Below are positions 1-8,939 of a DNA stretch of 64,000 bases, in pieces. Position numbers and translations under genes: made by a program. The stretch comes from an uncultured beta proteobacterium (GTDB lineage Bacteria; Pseudomonadota; Gammaproteobacteria; Burkholderiales; SG8-41), in the NCBI GenBank assembly GCA_903885665.1, contig CAISJL010000185.1:1-64000 (forward strand), read 5' to 3'. The notes below the pieces were generated by a model. That model did no database searches and was not told the DNA's origin. It saw nothing but the letters and a program-made list of their open reading frames with translations. Within the stretch, counting starts at the first letter, position 1, and each line of letters starts with the position of its first letter.

Positions 1-11
1 ATTTTAAATAA

Positions 12-30
12 TTTAAATAGTCTATTTAAA
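12..30. repeat. AT-rich inverted repeat
   Basis: TTTAAATA and TATTTAAA arms face each other around a 3-nt spacer, about 130 bp past the stop codon of the minus-strand caspase gene. It could act as an AT-type hairpin ending that transcript, but there is no GC-rich stem, so this is only a possibility. The rest of the first 158 bases shows nothing recognisable. Confidence 0.3.
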
Positions 31-158
31 ATTAGCATTTGCGAGCGCACATAAAAGATTCGCGTAAAAAATATTGCGTTACTTGTGTCATTTTATTCTT
101 TAGTTCAAGATGTTTTACAAGCCAAATAATCACCGCATTGTATCAACGATGATGATGC

Positions 159-2543
159 TCAATCACTGACAATATTACCTGCCTTGGCAATTCGACTAAA
201 TTTCTCAACTTCAGAATCTACGAATGCTATTGCTGCTGCTGTTGTTGTGCTCGGCCAAACACCAAACCCATTCTTTTCAATTCTTTCTCTGACCTCTGCG
301 GTATCTAAGATCCGCCTGAGTGCTTGATTTAATTTGGCAATTACATCTTGCGGCGTACCTTTAGGCGCCATTAGCGAATTCCAATCATTGAAATCAAAAC
401 TACTGATTCCGGTTGACTGTAGTGTAGGTAGGTTAGATAGCGGAGTGCGCTCCAGCGATGTCACGGCAAGACCACGCAACTTACCAGATGCAATTAATGG
501 CGCTAAGGATGCAACACTAGCAAATATCATTGCTTGCTCACCATTTAATAAAGTGGCAATAGCTGGCGCTGTGCCTCTGAGTGGTACATGGCTGATCGAT
601 ATCCCGGCGATTAAACGAAACGACTCTCCAACAAAATGCGGTAAAGTTGCATTGCCTCCTGATGCATGAGTAAGCTTGCCGGGGTTTGCTTTTGCGTAAG
701 CAATCAATTCCCTAACGTCTTTTACTGGTAATGCTGTATTGATAGCCAGTATAAGGGGCGCCTTGGTTAACATCGAAACCGATGACATGTTTGGCACGAT
801 AACTCTTCGCATATTTAAATTAACACTAGCAACTGTTGCATACGACGTATTAGTAATCAGTAGTGTATGACCATCTGCAGCTGAGCGAGCAACCGCTTCA
901 GTTCCAATTACGGCTGCAGCACCTGCTTTATTTTCTATAATAAATGGCTGCCCTAATACACTGGATATGTTTTGTGCAATCACCCGACCGACTACGTCAG
1001 TAGTACCACCGGGCGGATACGGCACAATTATTTTGACAGGTTTAATCGGATAATTTGTCAAACCAATATGTGGCGACGTGGCAGACTGTGCTGTTGATGA
1101 TTGCACTTGCGTTGCCACCGCCTGAGCTTGCAAGCGGCTTACATGATTACGGGCTGAAGTATTGTTTTGGTCTGCTGCTAATTTATAGAGCCTCATTGCC
1201 TCAGCTGGATTCGCAATCAATCCACCTCGACCAGACTCATACATTAAGCCAAGGTTGGTTTGACCTAAGGCATTATTTTGCGCAGCAGATAACCGATAAA
1301 AGTATACCGCTTCTGCCTCATCTTTAACCAATCCACCCCGTCCATTTTCATACATAAAACCAAGAATAACTTGTGCTTGCGGATGATTTTTAGCGGCCGC
1401 TAATTTAATTAATCGAACGACCTCGACTTCATCTTTAACTACCCCACCGGTGCCATTCATATACATTAAACCAAGCCTGACTTGGGCATCCGTATCATTT
1501 TGCTCGTTGGCTAATCTATATAGCCGCAAGGTTTCAGGATTAGTCGGCAACAATGCATCAGGTTTTGTGGTTGTGTTAATTGCCAAAGGGTTAAACCGCG
1601 CAATATTTGCTTTAGCCAAGCTCACATAACGGCCTTTAGGGTAGCTTTCTAGATATGCCTCGTAAGCCTCTTTATTGCCTGCGGCTTTAGTGTCATCCCA
1701 GAACTTTTCTTCTTTCTGCTCTTCAGACAAGACGCGGGCTGCATACACTGGTGGGACGATTTGCACTGCGGTCGGGCCATAGAAGTAAAAGTTACCTCTA
1801 GCCTCATTATAGAGCGCAGGGCGTTGATCATGACGCACGGTTTTCGCAAGACTCTCTACTGCATCCTGAACGTCACGTACCAATTCTTCAATACGCATAC
1901 CGGGCTTACGCATTCTGGCAATAAATTCACGCGTAAACACGCCATTGGGATTGGTGTCGCGCTCGTGTAATCGATCTAGGGCCTGTTGGCCTTTGCTGGC
2001 CGAATATATAACCATCTGACCCTTGGCAGGTTCTACGGGACTTAATCCTCGATTTGCACCAATGCTCCGACCTTTAGTTCTCATCGGGTTGTCTCTGCAG
2101 GCATCGATGACGACCAATGCAAACCCCGCTTTGGCATCGCTCAGCTTTTCTGTGAGTTCGTTGAGCCCATACGCCATTTTTTCAATTTCACTCTCGCTTT
2201 CGGCTTCAATATCTATTGGTAGTATGTAATTGCCACTTTTAATCTGTACGCCGTGGCCTGCAAAAAACACTACAACGTCATCTCCACTTGCAATATTATT
2301 GGCAAACGATTCAATAGTTCTAACCATGGATCGGTAGTTCAAGTTCTTTTGCAACTGAACCACAAAGCCTGCTGCTTTAAGCTCGCGTGCCATAGCATCT
2401 GCATCATTCCCTGCTTTTTGGAGCTTGCTTACCGAGAGGTATTGATCATTACCCATGACTAATGCCACCCGCTTCGCATAGGCAATCGGTGCTGTTAATA
2501 GCACGGCAATTAGGCAGATCGCTATTTTTTTAACAACGTGCAT
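159..2543 (-). CDS. Secreted caspase-fold protein with Sel1 repeats and a C-terminal Bug (TctC-type) solute-binding domain
   Basis: One uninterrupted 794-residue frame holds four parts. A Sec signal peptide (about 1-23, ending AYA) is followed by a caspase p20-like domain (about 24-255) with the His97 (FAGHG) / Cys149 (VIDACRDNP) dyad of peptidase family C14. Residues about 270-315 hold the FW..AYL..YPKG motif that often follows such domains. Three Sel1-like repeats lie at about 340-460, each with a (M)Y.NG.GG signature. A complete Bug/TctC periplasmic binding domain runs from about 497 to 794 and starts with the family's YP.KPVKIIVPYPPGG motif. Caspase plus Sel1 is a known pairing; the Bug domain is the oddity. 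Bug proteins normally have their own signal peptide and bind small carboxylates or similar ligands. The signal peptide suggests a periplasmic location. A ligand-sensing protease or pseudo-protease scaffold is an inference. No tctA or tctB gene is in the window. Confidence 0.9.
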   Translation of the reverse strand: MHVVKKIAICLIAVLLTAPIAYAKRVALVMGNDQYLSVSKLQKAGNDADAMARELKAAGFVVQLQKNLNYRSMVRTIESFANNIASGDDVVVFFAGHGVQIKSGNYILPIDIEAESESEIEKMAYGLNELTEKLSDAKAGFALVVIDACRDNPMRTKGRSIGANRGLSPVEPAKGQMVIYSASKGQQALDRLHERDTNPNGVFTREFIARMRKPGMRIEELVRDVQDAVESLAKTVRHDQRPALYNEARGNFYFYGPTAVQIVPPVYAARVLSEEQKEEKFWDDTKAAGNKEAYEAYLESYPKGRYVSLAKANIARFNPLAINTTTKPDALLPTNPETLRLYRLANEQNDTDAQVRLGLMYMNGTGGVVKDEVEVVRLIKLAAAKNHPQAQVILGFMYENGRGGLVKDEAEAVYFYRLSAAQNNALGQTNLGLMYESGRGGLIANPAEAMRLYKLAADQNNTSARNHVSRLQAQAVATQVQSSTAQSATSPHIGLTNYPIKPVKIIVPYPPGGTTDVVGRVIAQNISSVLGQPFIIENKAGAAAVIGTEAVARSAADGHTLLITNTSYATVASVNLNMRRVIVPNMSSVSMLTKAPLILAINTALPVKDVRELIAYAKANPGKLTHASGGNATLPHFVGESFRLIAGISISHVPLRGTAPAIATLLNGEQAMIFASVASLAPLIASGKLRGLAVTSLERTPLSNLPTLQSTGISSFDFNDWNSLMAPKGTPQDVIAKLNQALRRILDTAEVRERIEKNGFGVWPSTTTAAAIAFVDSEVEKFSRIAKAGNIVSD

Positions 2544-2660
2544 TCGAATAGTGATTAAGTACAGGGCGCTCTAGTGAGGGTGATACCATTCGTATCATTG
2601 TGACTGTAAAAATTAAATACTGACGGTGGCCACCTGAGTTCTATAAAGTGATTCAGGCAA

Positions 2661-2687
2661 TTTAGATCATTTAGATGATTTAGATGA
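2661..2687. repeat. 9-bp tandem repeat, three copies
   Basis: Three consecutive near-identical copies of TTTAGATGA lie in the 218-bp gap between the caspase-Bug gene start and the end of panC. The gap should hold the promoter of the caspase gene, which reads leftward. I see no clear -35/-10 pair. Confidence 0.6.
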
Positions 2688-2761
2688 TGCTCTAGCCAAT
2701 TTTGTTATTACTTCATTTAATTCTGAAATCAGTATGCTACATGAACGGCCAACATCTCGCA

Positions 2762-3601
2762 CTATACTGGCAGCCGATCCAGCTCAATATTATCAATTAG
2801 TCGTGTTGCACCAAGGCGTGCTGCTGCGAGCACGACCAAATCGGTTTCTCCATTGACTGGTGGTTGTAAATCAGTACGCCGTCTGACCGCCACATAATCG
2901 GGCTTCCATCCGTGATCAGCCAGCACTGACATCCCATGCAACTCCAGACGTTGGTAGTCATGAGTGCCCGCTAATAACTCGTCTCGGACTTGTTCTAGCA
3001 CCCGATACAAACGGGGCGCTTCTGCACGTTCATAGTCAGATAGATAGCCATTACGTGACGATAGTGCAAGACCATCAGGAGCACGCACAGTATCAGCAGG
3101 AATAATTTCAATGGGTAAGGCAAACTGGTGCACCATGTCTCGCAACACTAAATATTGCTGATAATCTTTTTTACCAAAAATCGCTGAGTGCGGCATCACT
3201 AAATTAAATAGCTTGAGCACTACAGTTGCTACTCCCCGAAAATGTCCGGGGCGATGCGCGCCTTCTAAAATATTTTGTAAGTCCGAGGGTTCAACCACAA
3301 AGGTTTGGGGTTCAGGGTAGATAGCGCGTTCATCAGGCACAAACACTACATCAACACCCACTTCACGCAACTTGTCACAATCTGATTGCAAGGTGCGCGG
3401 ATAACGATCGAAATCGTCTACGGGTCCAAATTGTAGGCGATTAACAAATATGCTCACTACCGTGCAAGCTGCACGGGGTTTTGCAATACGCATTAACTCG
3501 ATATGGCCTTCGTGCAAATTACCCATGGTAGGCACGAACACATTATCGGGTTCACGCCTTAAGCGCTCCCGCAACTCGGGAACAGAGTGAATGACGTCCA
3601 T
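2762..3601 (-). CDS. panC: Pantoate--beta-alanine ligase
   Basis: PanC joins pantoate to beta-alanine using ATP, the last step of pantothenate (vitamin B5) synthesis in the cytoplasm. The 279-residue length is normal. Visible motifs are [10 protein letters not shown] (24-33, the HIGH-like nucleotide site), FGKKDYQQ (142-149) and SSRNGYL (181-187). One residue stands out: position 55 is Arg in IFVNRLQF, where most family members have Pro (FVNP.QF). The other active-site signatures are intact, so I expect an active enzyme. It is the last gene of a leftward set folK-dNK-panB-panC, about 107 bp after panB. Confidence 0.96.
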   Translation of the reverse strand: MDVIHSVPELRERLRREPDNVFVPTMGNLHEGHIELMRIAKPRAACTVVSIFVNRLQFGPVDDFDRYPRTLQSDCDKLREVGVDVVFVPDERAIYPEPQTFVVEPSDLQNILEGAHRPGHFRGVATVVLKLFNLVMPHSAIFGKKDYQQYLVLRDMVHQFALPIEIIPADTVRAPDGLALSSRNGYLSDYERAEAPRLYRVLEQVRDELLAGTHDYQRLELHGMSVLADHGWKPDYVAVRRRTDLQPPVNGETDLVVLAAARLGATRLIDNIELDRLPV

Positions 3602-3708
3602 AAGAACCTGTTATAAACCGCTAGAATGAAAACGTTGCATTATAAACATCACAGACCCGCTGTGCGGCGCATCTTCATCAATGAAGTGGCTAAAAGACAA
3701 CAGATTCT

Positions 3709-4503
3709 TCAAAATATATGCTCTTTGGCAGGAAACGTAGCTGCTCTAACCTCTTGCACGTAGAGTGCGACCGCATCTTGGATTGACCCAGTAGCTGCTT
3801 TCATAAAATTTTTCACAAATTTGGCTTTCTTGCCAGGATAGATATCCAACATATCATGTAAGACCAACACCTGCCCCGAGCAGTCAACGCCCGCACCAAT
3901 ACCAATAGTGGGCACACTGAGCGCTGCAGTAATCTGTGCAGCAAGCACTGCGGGAATAGCCTCTAGCACAATCATGCCCGCGCCAGCTTGCTCAAGACTA
4001 CGCGCGTCTTCAATCAAACGCAGCGCATCAGCTTCTAGCTTACCTTGCACCCTAAAACCACCGAGTTGATGTACAGATTGGGGAGTGAGCCCCAAATGAC
4101 CGCATACTGGAATTCCGCGCGCTGTCAAAAAACGCATGGTCTCCAACATCGGTTGGCCACCTTCTATTTTGACCATCTGCGCTCCGGCTGCCATGATTTC
4201 TGCAGCATTGCTAAAGGTGTGCTGCGGACTGACTTGGAAAGTACCAAAAGGCATATCGCCTACAATGAATGCACGCCGCGAACCACGCGCCACACATTGT
4301 GTGTGATAAATCATATCGCGCAAGGTGACCGGTAATGTGGTGTCGTGCCCCTGAATCACATTACCCAATGAGTCGCCAATTAGTACGGTATCGACCCCTG
4401 CAGCATCTAATACATTGGCAAAGCTGGCATCATAACAAGTCAACATGGCGATTTTTTCACCATCACGCTTCATCTTTTGCAATCCACTTAATGTGATCCG
4501 CAT
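3709..4503 (-). CDS. panB: 3-methyl-2-oxobutanoate hydroxymethyltransferase
   Basis: PanB transfers a hydroxymethyl group from methylene-THF to alpha-ketoisovalerate, the committed step to pantoate. The 264 residues match the family. [17 protein letters not shown] (about 44-60) carries the first metal-binding Asp and GDMPFG (about 82-87) the second. A strong GAGGAGA ribosome site sits just upstream of the ATG. The upstream kinase ends 13 bp away, so the genes are co-transcribed. Its product feeds PanC next door, and pantothenate then feeds CoaBC, encoded near 20 kb. Confidence 0.97.
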   Translation of the reverse strand: MRITLSGLQKMKRDGEKIAMLTCYDASFANVLDAAGVDTVLIGDSLGNVIQGHDTTLPVTLRDMIYHTQCVARGSRRAFIVGDMPFGTFQVSPQHTFSNAAEIMAAGAQMVKIEGGQPMLETMRFLTARGIPVCGHLGLTPQSVHQLGGFRVQGKLEADALRLIEDARSLEQAGAGMIVLEAIPAVLAAQITAALSVPTIGIGAGVDCSGQVLVLHDMLDIYPGKKAKFVKNFMKAATGSIQDAVALYVQEVRAATFPAKEHIF

Positions 4504-4516
4504 GGCATTCTCCTCG

Positions 4517-5164
4517 CTAACTGCCTAAACTAAAAAATTCACGTGATCCACGCATGGCGTTGATCCGTTGCAATAACAAATCAAAATCGGTAGCCGAATC
4601 TACAAAATTCAAGTGATCGGAGTTCACAATCAATACGGGTGCTGCTGTGTAGTGATGAAAAAATTGTGCATAGGTATCTGCTAGTCGCTTCAAATAGTCG
4701 TCTGATATATTGTATTCATACGCTGTAGCGCGCCGCCGCACCCGCTCCACTAGTGTATCCGCACTGGCTTGTAAGTAAATCACCAAATCTGGCACTATAC
4801 TCTGCGGCTTTAAGTGTTGGTAAATTTGCCGATACAATGATAGCTCATCGTCCGTTAATGTAAGTTGTGCAAATAGCGGATCTTTCTCAAGCATAAAGTC
4901 TGCAACTGTCAGTCCACGAAACAAATCAGATTGCGCTAAGTCTTGCACTTGATGGCTGCGTTGAAATAAAAAAAACAACTGTACTTGTAATGCATAGCGC
5001 TTAGGGTCTTTATAAAACCCCGGCAAAAACGGATTGGAATCCGGGTCTTCAAACAAAGTGCTGGCATTCAAATGCGCTGCCAACCGTCGCGCGAGCGTGG
5101 TCTTGCCGGTACCAATGGGCCCCTCAACCACGACATATCGATACTTACTCGCCAACATCAACAC
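4517..5164 (-). CDS. Deoxynucleoside kinase (dNK family)
   Basis: This small cytoplasmic kinase phosphorylates deoxynucleosides for salvage. The P-loop GPIGTGKTT is at residues 15-23, the [11 protein letters not shown] segment resembles the E.P...P.L nucleoside-site motif, and a lid-type RVRRRA stretch occurs near residue 140. At 215 residues it is typical of bacterial deoxyadenosine/deoxyguanosine kinases. The exact nucleoside preference cannot be told from sequence. Its start overlaps the end of folK by 7 bp, which implies translational coupling. Placement between folK and panB is common in Burkholderiales. Confidence 0.9.
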   Translation of the reverse strand: MLMLASKYRYVVVEGPIGTGKTTLARRLAAHLNASTLFEDPDSNPFLPGFYKDPKRYALQVQLFFLFQRSHQVQDLAQSDLFRGLTVADFMLEKDPLFAQLTLTDDELSLYRQIYQHLKPQSIVPDLVIYLQASADTLVERVRRRATAYEYNISDDYLKRLADTYAQFFHHYTAAPVLIVNSDHLNFVDSATDFDLLLQRINAMRGSREFFSLGS

Positions 5165-5865
5165 ACCACCACTGGCGCTAACAAATGGGCATCCACAATA
5201 TCACCGCAACGCTGGACGCTATTTACATCCACAAAAGATAGCAAGTCCCTAACTTGACCATGCTCAGGTATCTGTAATTGTGCAGCAATCTCATGCAATG
5301 GCACCAAGACAAATGCCCGCTGCAGCATGCGCGGATGCGGTATCGTCAAGCCTGGCAACTCACATTGCGTATCGCCGTATACGAGCAAATCTAAATCCAG
5401 TGTGCGGGGCGCATTGGGAAAGTCACGTACCCGCCCCTGCTGGCGCTCAATCTCTAGCAACGCCGCTAACAAATCAGGGGCTGACATCTGTGTATCAATC
5501 AACGCCACTGCATTAAAAAAATCTGGTTGCGCGGTGTAGCCCACTGCAGCACTTTGATATAACCCAGAACTCGCTATCACTCGCGTGTGTGGCAACTGCA
5601 TTAGCGCTTGCACACCTCGCGCAATCTGCGCCGCAGGCTCACCAATATTGGCGCCCAAGGCAATAGCAGCGCGAGTCACTATCCCTGTATGGGACCAAGG
5701 CGCCTCTTCTGCCGCCTCCTTAGGCATTAGTGTTGCTATAGTGGCTGGGGTAATAGACAAAGGGGCAATAGATAAAGGGTTAATAGAAACAGGGGTAATA
5801 GAGGCAGCGCTAATAGATGGCGGGGTAGCAATCACCGAAGCTTTAGGCACTGGAACAGTCGGCAT
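5158..5865 (-). CDS. folK: 2-amino-4-hydroxy-6-hydroxymethyldihydropteridine pyrophosphokinase, with repeat-built N-terminal extension
   Basis: HPPK transfers pyrophosphate from ATP to the pterin precursor in folate synthesis. The core runs from about residue 63: TRAAIALGANIG, then PDFFNAVALIDT, and the RTLDLDLLVYGD metal/ATP motif. HPPKs normally start right before the ALG.N motif. Here about 62 extra residues precede it, mostly a degenerate five-residue repeat (SI.P.), encoded by 15-bp units. The ATG used here sits 3 bp beyond the pcnB stop. An in-frame GTG at 5679 would give the canonical short protein (TRAAIALG...), so which start is used is open. The enzyme identity is secure; the extension is the uncertain part. 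Confidence 0.93.
   Translation of the reverse strand: MPTVPVPKASVIATPPSISAASITPVSINPLSIAPLSITPATIATLMPKEAAEEAPWSHTGIVTRAAIALGANIGEPAAQIARGVQALMQLPHTRVIASSGLYQSAAVGYTAQPDFFNAVALIDTQMSAPDLLAALLEIERQQGRVRDFPNAPRTLDLDLLVYGDTQCELPGLTIPHPRMLQRAFVLVPLHEIAAQLQIPEHGQVRDLLSFVDVNSVQRCGDIVDAHLLAPVVVC
5737..5817. repeat. 15-bp degenerate tandem repeat inside folK
   Basis: The anchor AATAGA (plus strand) recurs at 5752, 5767, 5782, 5797 and 5812, exactly 15 bp apart, with a decayed copy at 5737. On the minus strand each unit reads Ser-Ile plus three variable residues. The unit length keeps the reading frame. Confidence 0.85.
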
Positions 5866-5868
5866 GGC

Positions 5869-7221
5869 CTAACCCTCGGCCACAATCGCAGCTGCAGCAG
5901 ATGCTGCAGGTTTACGCCGACGCCGACGCTTTTTATTCGGAGTCTTAGTCTCTGTCACTAGCATGGCTACCCGTGCATCTGTATCGGCCTCCTGAAAGGC
6001 TGTCCACCACTCGCCCAAGCTTGGGTCGAGCTCACCACTGTCACAACGCAGCAATAAAAAGTCATAACCTGCCCGAAACCTAGGGTGCTCGAGCAAACGA
6101 AACGGCCGCTGGCCACTGCGTTGCTCAAAACGCTGCTGCATTAACCATAAATCTTTCATGTCAGAAGTAAAGCGCCTAGGGATAGCAATACGCTTGGTCT
6201 GCTCCTGAATCACTCCATCCATGGCTTCGTGCAGCGCGGGAATGCTGGGGACACCACGCGCTTGAATGGCCTGCCAGCGACTACGCACTTCGTGCCAGGT
6301 CAGGGTGGCAAACAAAAACGCGGGCGATACCGTCTTGCCAACGCGCACACGCTGATCAGTATTTTTAAGGGCTTGCATCACAAAACGCTCGCCGCTGTCT
6401 TGTCCCAAGATTGCATCTAAAAATGGTAATAAATCTTGATGCAGTTTTTCTTGTCGCAAGCGCTGAATACAATCTACCGCATGTCCTGATAGGAGTAACT
6501 TCAATAACTCATCAAACAGACGTGCGCTAGGCACATGGTTTAATAAGGTAGCTAGCGATTGAATCGGTCGCCGCGTACTCGCTTCGATGTCTAAATCACA
6601 GCTGGCGCTAAATCGTACCGCGCGCAACATACGCACCGGATCTTCACGATAACGTTGCACCGGCTCTCCAATCATGCGCAGGCGTTTATGCCCAAGATCA
6701 GCAACACCACCGTGGTAATCCCAAACCTGTTCTTTAGCTGGGTCGTAGAATAAAGCATTAATTGTAAAATCGCGTCGCGTTGCATCCTGCGCCTGATCGC
6801 CCCACACGTTGTCCCGCAACAAGCGTCCATGCTCGTCCTCGACTTGAGTGTTTGAATCGGCTTCGGTCGCAGGACCTCGAAAGGTCGACACCTCGACCAG
6901 CTCGCGCCCGCACATCACATGCACAATCCGAAAGCGCCTGCCGATGATTCGGGAGCGGCGAAAAATGTCACGCACTTCTTCTGGCTTGGCGTTGGTGGCC
7001 ACATCAAAATCTTTGGGTGCTCGGCCCAAGATTAAGTCGCGCACCGCCCCGCCCACCACAAAAGCGCTAAAGCCTGCTTCCTGCAGACCATCACAGACGC
7101 GTAGGGCACAACTTCCAATCTGTTCACGGCGAATACCGTGCGCAGCCAGCGCAATAATCCGGGGTTTTGCGGACTTGAACATCCGCGCTTTAAAGACGCG
7201 ACCAAGCAGTTTGGTTATCAT
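5869..7221 (-). CDS. pcnB: Poly(A) polymerase I
   Basis: PcnB adds 3' poly(A) tails that promote RNA decay. The nucleotidyltransferase head is clear: FVVGGAVRDLILGR (about 54-67) followed by the DFDVAT metal site (71-76), then RRDFTINAL and the REDPVRMLRAVRF tRNA-nucleotidyltransferase-type motif. The C-terminus is strongly basic (KKRRRRRRKP), as in other PcnB proteins, for RNA binding. The order pcnB-folK-dNK-panB-panC is a recurrent betaproteobacterial arrangement. CCA-adding enzyme is the alternative, but the basic tail and the neighbourhood favour pcnB. Confidence 0.95.
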   Translation of the reverse strand: MITKLLGRVFKARMFKSAKPRIIALAAHGIRREQIGSCALRVCDGLQEAGFSAFVVGGAVRDLILGRAPKDFDVATNAKPEEVRDIFRRSRIIGRRFRIVHVMCGRELVEVSTFRGPATEADSNTQVEDEHGRLLRDNVWGDQAQDATRRDFTINALFYDPAKEQVWDYHGGVADLGHKRLRMIGEPVQRYREDPVRMLRAVRFSASCDLDIEASTRRPIQSLATLLNHVPSARLFDELLKLLLSGHAVDCIQRLRQEKLHQDLLPFLDAILGQDSGERFVMQALKNTDQRVRVGKTVSPAFLFATLTWHEVRSRWQAIQARGVPSIPALHEAMDGVIQEQTKRIAIPRRFTSDMKDLWLMQQRFEQRSGQRPFRLLEHPRFRAGYDFLLLRCDSGELDPSLGEWWTAFQEADTDARVAMLVTETKTPNKKRRRRRKPAASAAAAIVAEG

Positions 7222-7428
7222 TCAATAATTCAATAGGGTAGAAATAAGCAAGCCTTTATGGGCTAACACGGGTATAGGCGTCATCCACAATCCGTTTAGG
7301 AAACACGCCACAATCGTCACGACTCAGCAAAGCACTTTGCCCATGAGCTCGACTCGGGCCGGCAGTATGATCGCTCCATAAATACACTGCATCACAAGCT
7401 CAGGCTGCGCAATTATACATCTGCGAGT

Positions 7429-8088
7429 CTAGTTACCTAGACTCATCACCGGCCAACCTTGCGCCATGGCGTGCTGTCGCAAAGTTTCATCGGGGTCTAC
7501 CGCAACCGGATGCGTCACCGCCTGCAATAATGGCAAATCATTCCGTGAATCACTATAAAACGTTGATTTTTCAACTGTTTTTAAACTTGCGCCACGTTCT
7601 GCCAGCCACGCTTCGAGTCGTTCAATCTTACCGGCCTGAAAACACGGCGTGCCGCTCACACCGCCAGTGAACTGGCCAGCGCGCTCCTCGGGGTCAGTGG
7701 CAATTAAATACTCAATGCCAAAGGCCGCCGCAATCGGCGCCGTCACAAATCGATTCGTAGCAGTAATAATCACCCGCACTTCGCCCTGATGCTGCGCCAC
7801 CAAAGCGCGCGCCGAGTCACGAATCATTGGTTGAATGCGTTCGGTCATAAATTGACGATGCCACGCATCGAGTACGTGGCGCGGGTAACGCGCTAAGGGG
7901 CGCAGTTGAAAGTCTAGAAATTCAAAAATATTGAGAGTACCGGCTTTATATTGCTCATAGAACTCGAGGTTTCGCGACTCATAAGCGGCACGCTCTAATA
8001 CGCCTTGGTCGATTAAGAATTGCGCCCACTCAAAATCACTATCTCCAGCCAACAACGTGTTATCCAGATCAAACAAGGCTAATTTCAT
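7429..8088 (-). CDS. HAD-IB family phosphatase (SerB-like)
   Basis: The protein starts MKLALFDLDNTLL, whose DLDNT is the HAD nucleophile motif. An upstream in-frame start would add ten residues before this motif, so I chose the later ATG. Further motifs are the Thr in ITATNRF and the C-terminal YSDSRNDLPLL (motif IV). About 219 residues is typical of subclass IB phosphatases resembling phosphoserine phosphatase. The substrate is not predictable. It lies between pcnB and hda, as in many Burkholderiales. The 207-bp gap to pcnB holds nothing secure. Confidence 0.88.
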   Translation of the reverse strand: MKLALFDLDNTLLAGDSDFEWAQFLIDQGVLERAAYESRNLEFYEQYKAGTLNIFEFLDFQLRPLARYPRHVLDAWHRQFMTERIQPMIRDSARALVAQHQGEVRVIITATNRFVTAPIAAAFGIEYLIATDPEERAGQFTGGVSGTPCFQAGKIERLEAWLAERGASLKTVEKSTFYSDSRNDLPLLQAVTHPVAVDPDETLRQHAMAQGWPVMSLGN

Positions 8089-8217
8089 GGTTATATTGCT
8101 ACGCCTAGGCTGCAGCATCCTTTTCAGTCAATTAATTTAACTTATTGATTTAAAACAGTATTTAAAAAATGAGATGAGGTCCGAATATAAAAACTCTTGC
8201 AATAAAAATGCATACCA

Positions 8218-8889
8218 TTAAATCGAGCGCAGCAAGGTTCGCACTAGCGGCACGGTGATAGCGCGGCGCTGCGCCAAGGACAAGCGATCTAGACGATCGA
8301 CCATCAAGCGTAAGGCGTTTAAATCGCGAGGTGTGCGCAATAGTAAGTACGCCAGCACCTCGGGCGACAAGGTTAGGCCTCGCGCCTGCGCATACTCTAC
8401 AACGGCTGATTGGCGGTCAGCCTCATTGAGCCAACGCACTTCGTAGACCAAGCCCCAAGCCAGGCGGGTTAAGACATCTGGGCGTACACTCAGGCTGGCT
8501 GGAGGGACGCCACCAGTGACTAACATGAAGCCCGAGGAATCTCTTAACTTATTGAAAATATTGAATAATTCTATTTGATCTTGGTCCGACATGGACTCTA
8601 CGTCATCTACACACACCGCCGCACCATCAGAAACTAACGCAGCCTTCGGCGGGGACTCAGCGCCAAAGCAATGGACGCTACGACCAGCACTTTGCCAAGC
8701 CTGCGCTAGTGCAGCTAACAAATGCGTGCGACCGCTACCGAAGCCACCCCATAAATAAACAAAGTGCTCAGTAGCTGTACCTGACGCTAAAGCCATCAGG
8801 GTCGCCATTAATTCAGCGTTATCACCGACCACAAAATTATCCAGTGTCGGTTGCGGCGAATGCGCAAGCTCTAATACCAATTGCTGCAT
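8218..8889 (-). CDS. hda: DnaA regulatory inactivator Hda
   Basis: Hda works with the DNA-loaded beta clamp to stimulate ATP hydrolysis by DnaA and so prevent re-initiation of replication. It opens MQQLVLEL, matching the QL.L.L clamp-binding type of N-terminus. It has a P-loop-like GGFGSGRTHLL and a Walker B-like VCVDDVE, followed by a AAA+ C-terminal lid with DLNALR. At 223 residues it is a DnaA-domain-only protein, too short for DnaA itself. The neighbouring AI-2E transporter and purM agree with the usual hda context. Confidence 0.93.
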   Translation of the reverse strand: MQQLVLELAHSPQPTLDNFVVGDNAELMATLMALASGTATEHFVYLWGGFGSGRTHLLAALAQAWQSAGRSVHCFGAESPPKAALVSDGAAVCVDDVESMSDQDQIELFNIFNKLRDSSGFMLVTGGVPPASLSVRPDVLTRLAWGLVYEVRWLNEADRQSAVVEYAQARGLTLSPEVLAYLLLRTPRDLNALRLMVDRLDRLSLAQRRAITVPLVRTLLRSI

Positions 8890-8939
8890 TAAATCACTCT
8901 GCCCACTTTAGCAATTGCGCACCACTGTTCACTGCTGCA

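Noticed and set aside
7256-7387. A 43-codon minus-strand frame with GTG start between the HAD phosphatase and pcnB genes
   Set aside because: It has no ribosome site, no recognisable motif and no conserved context that I can name; its amino-acid composition alone is not enough.
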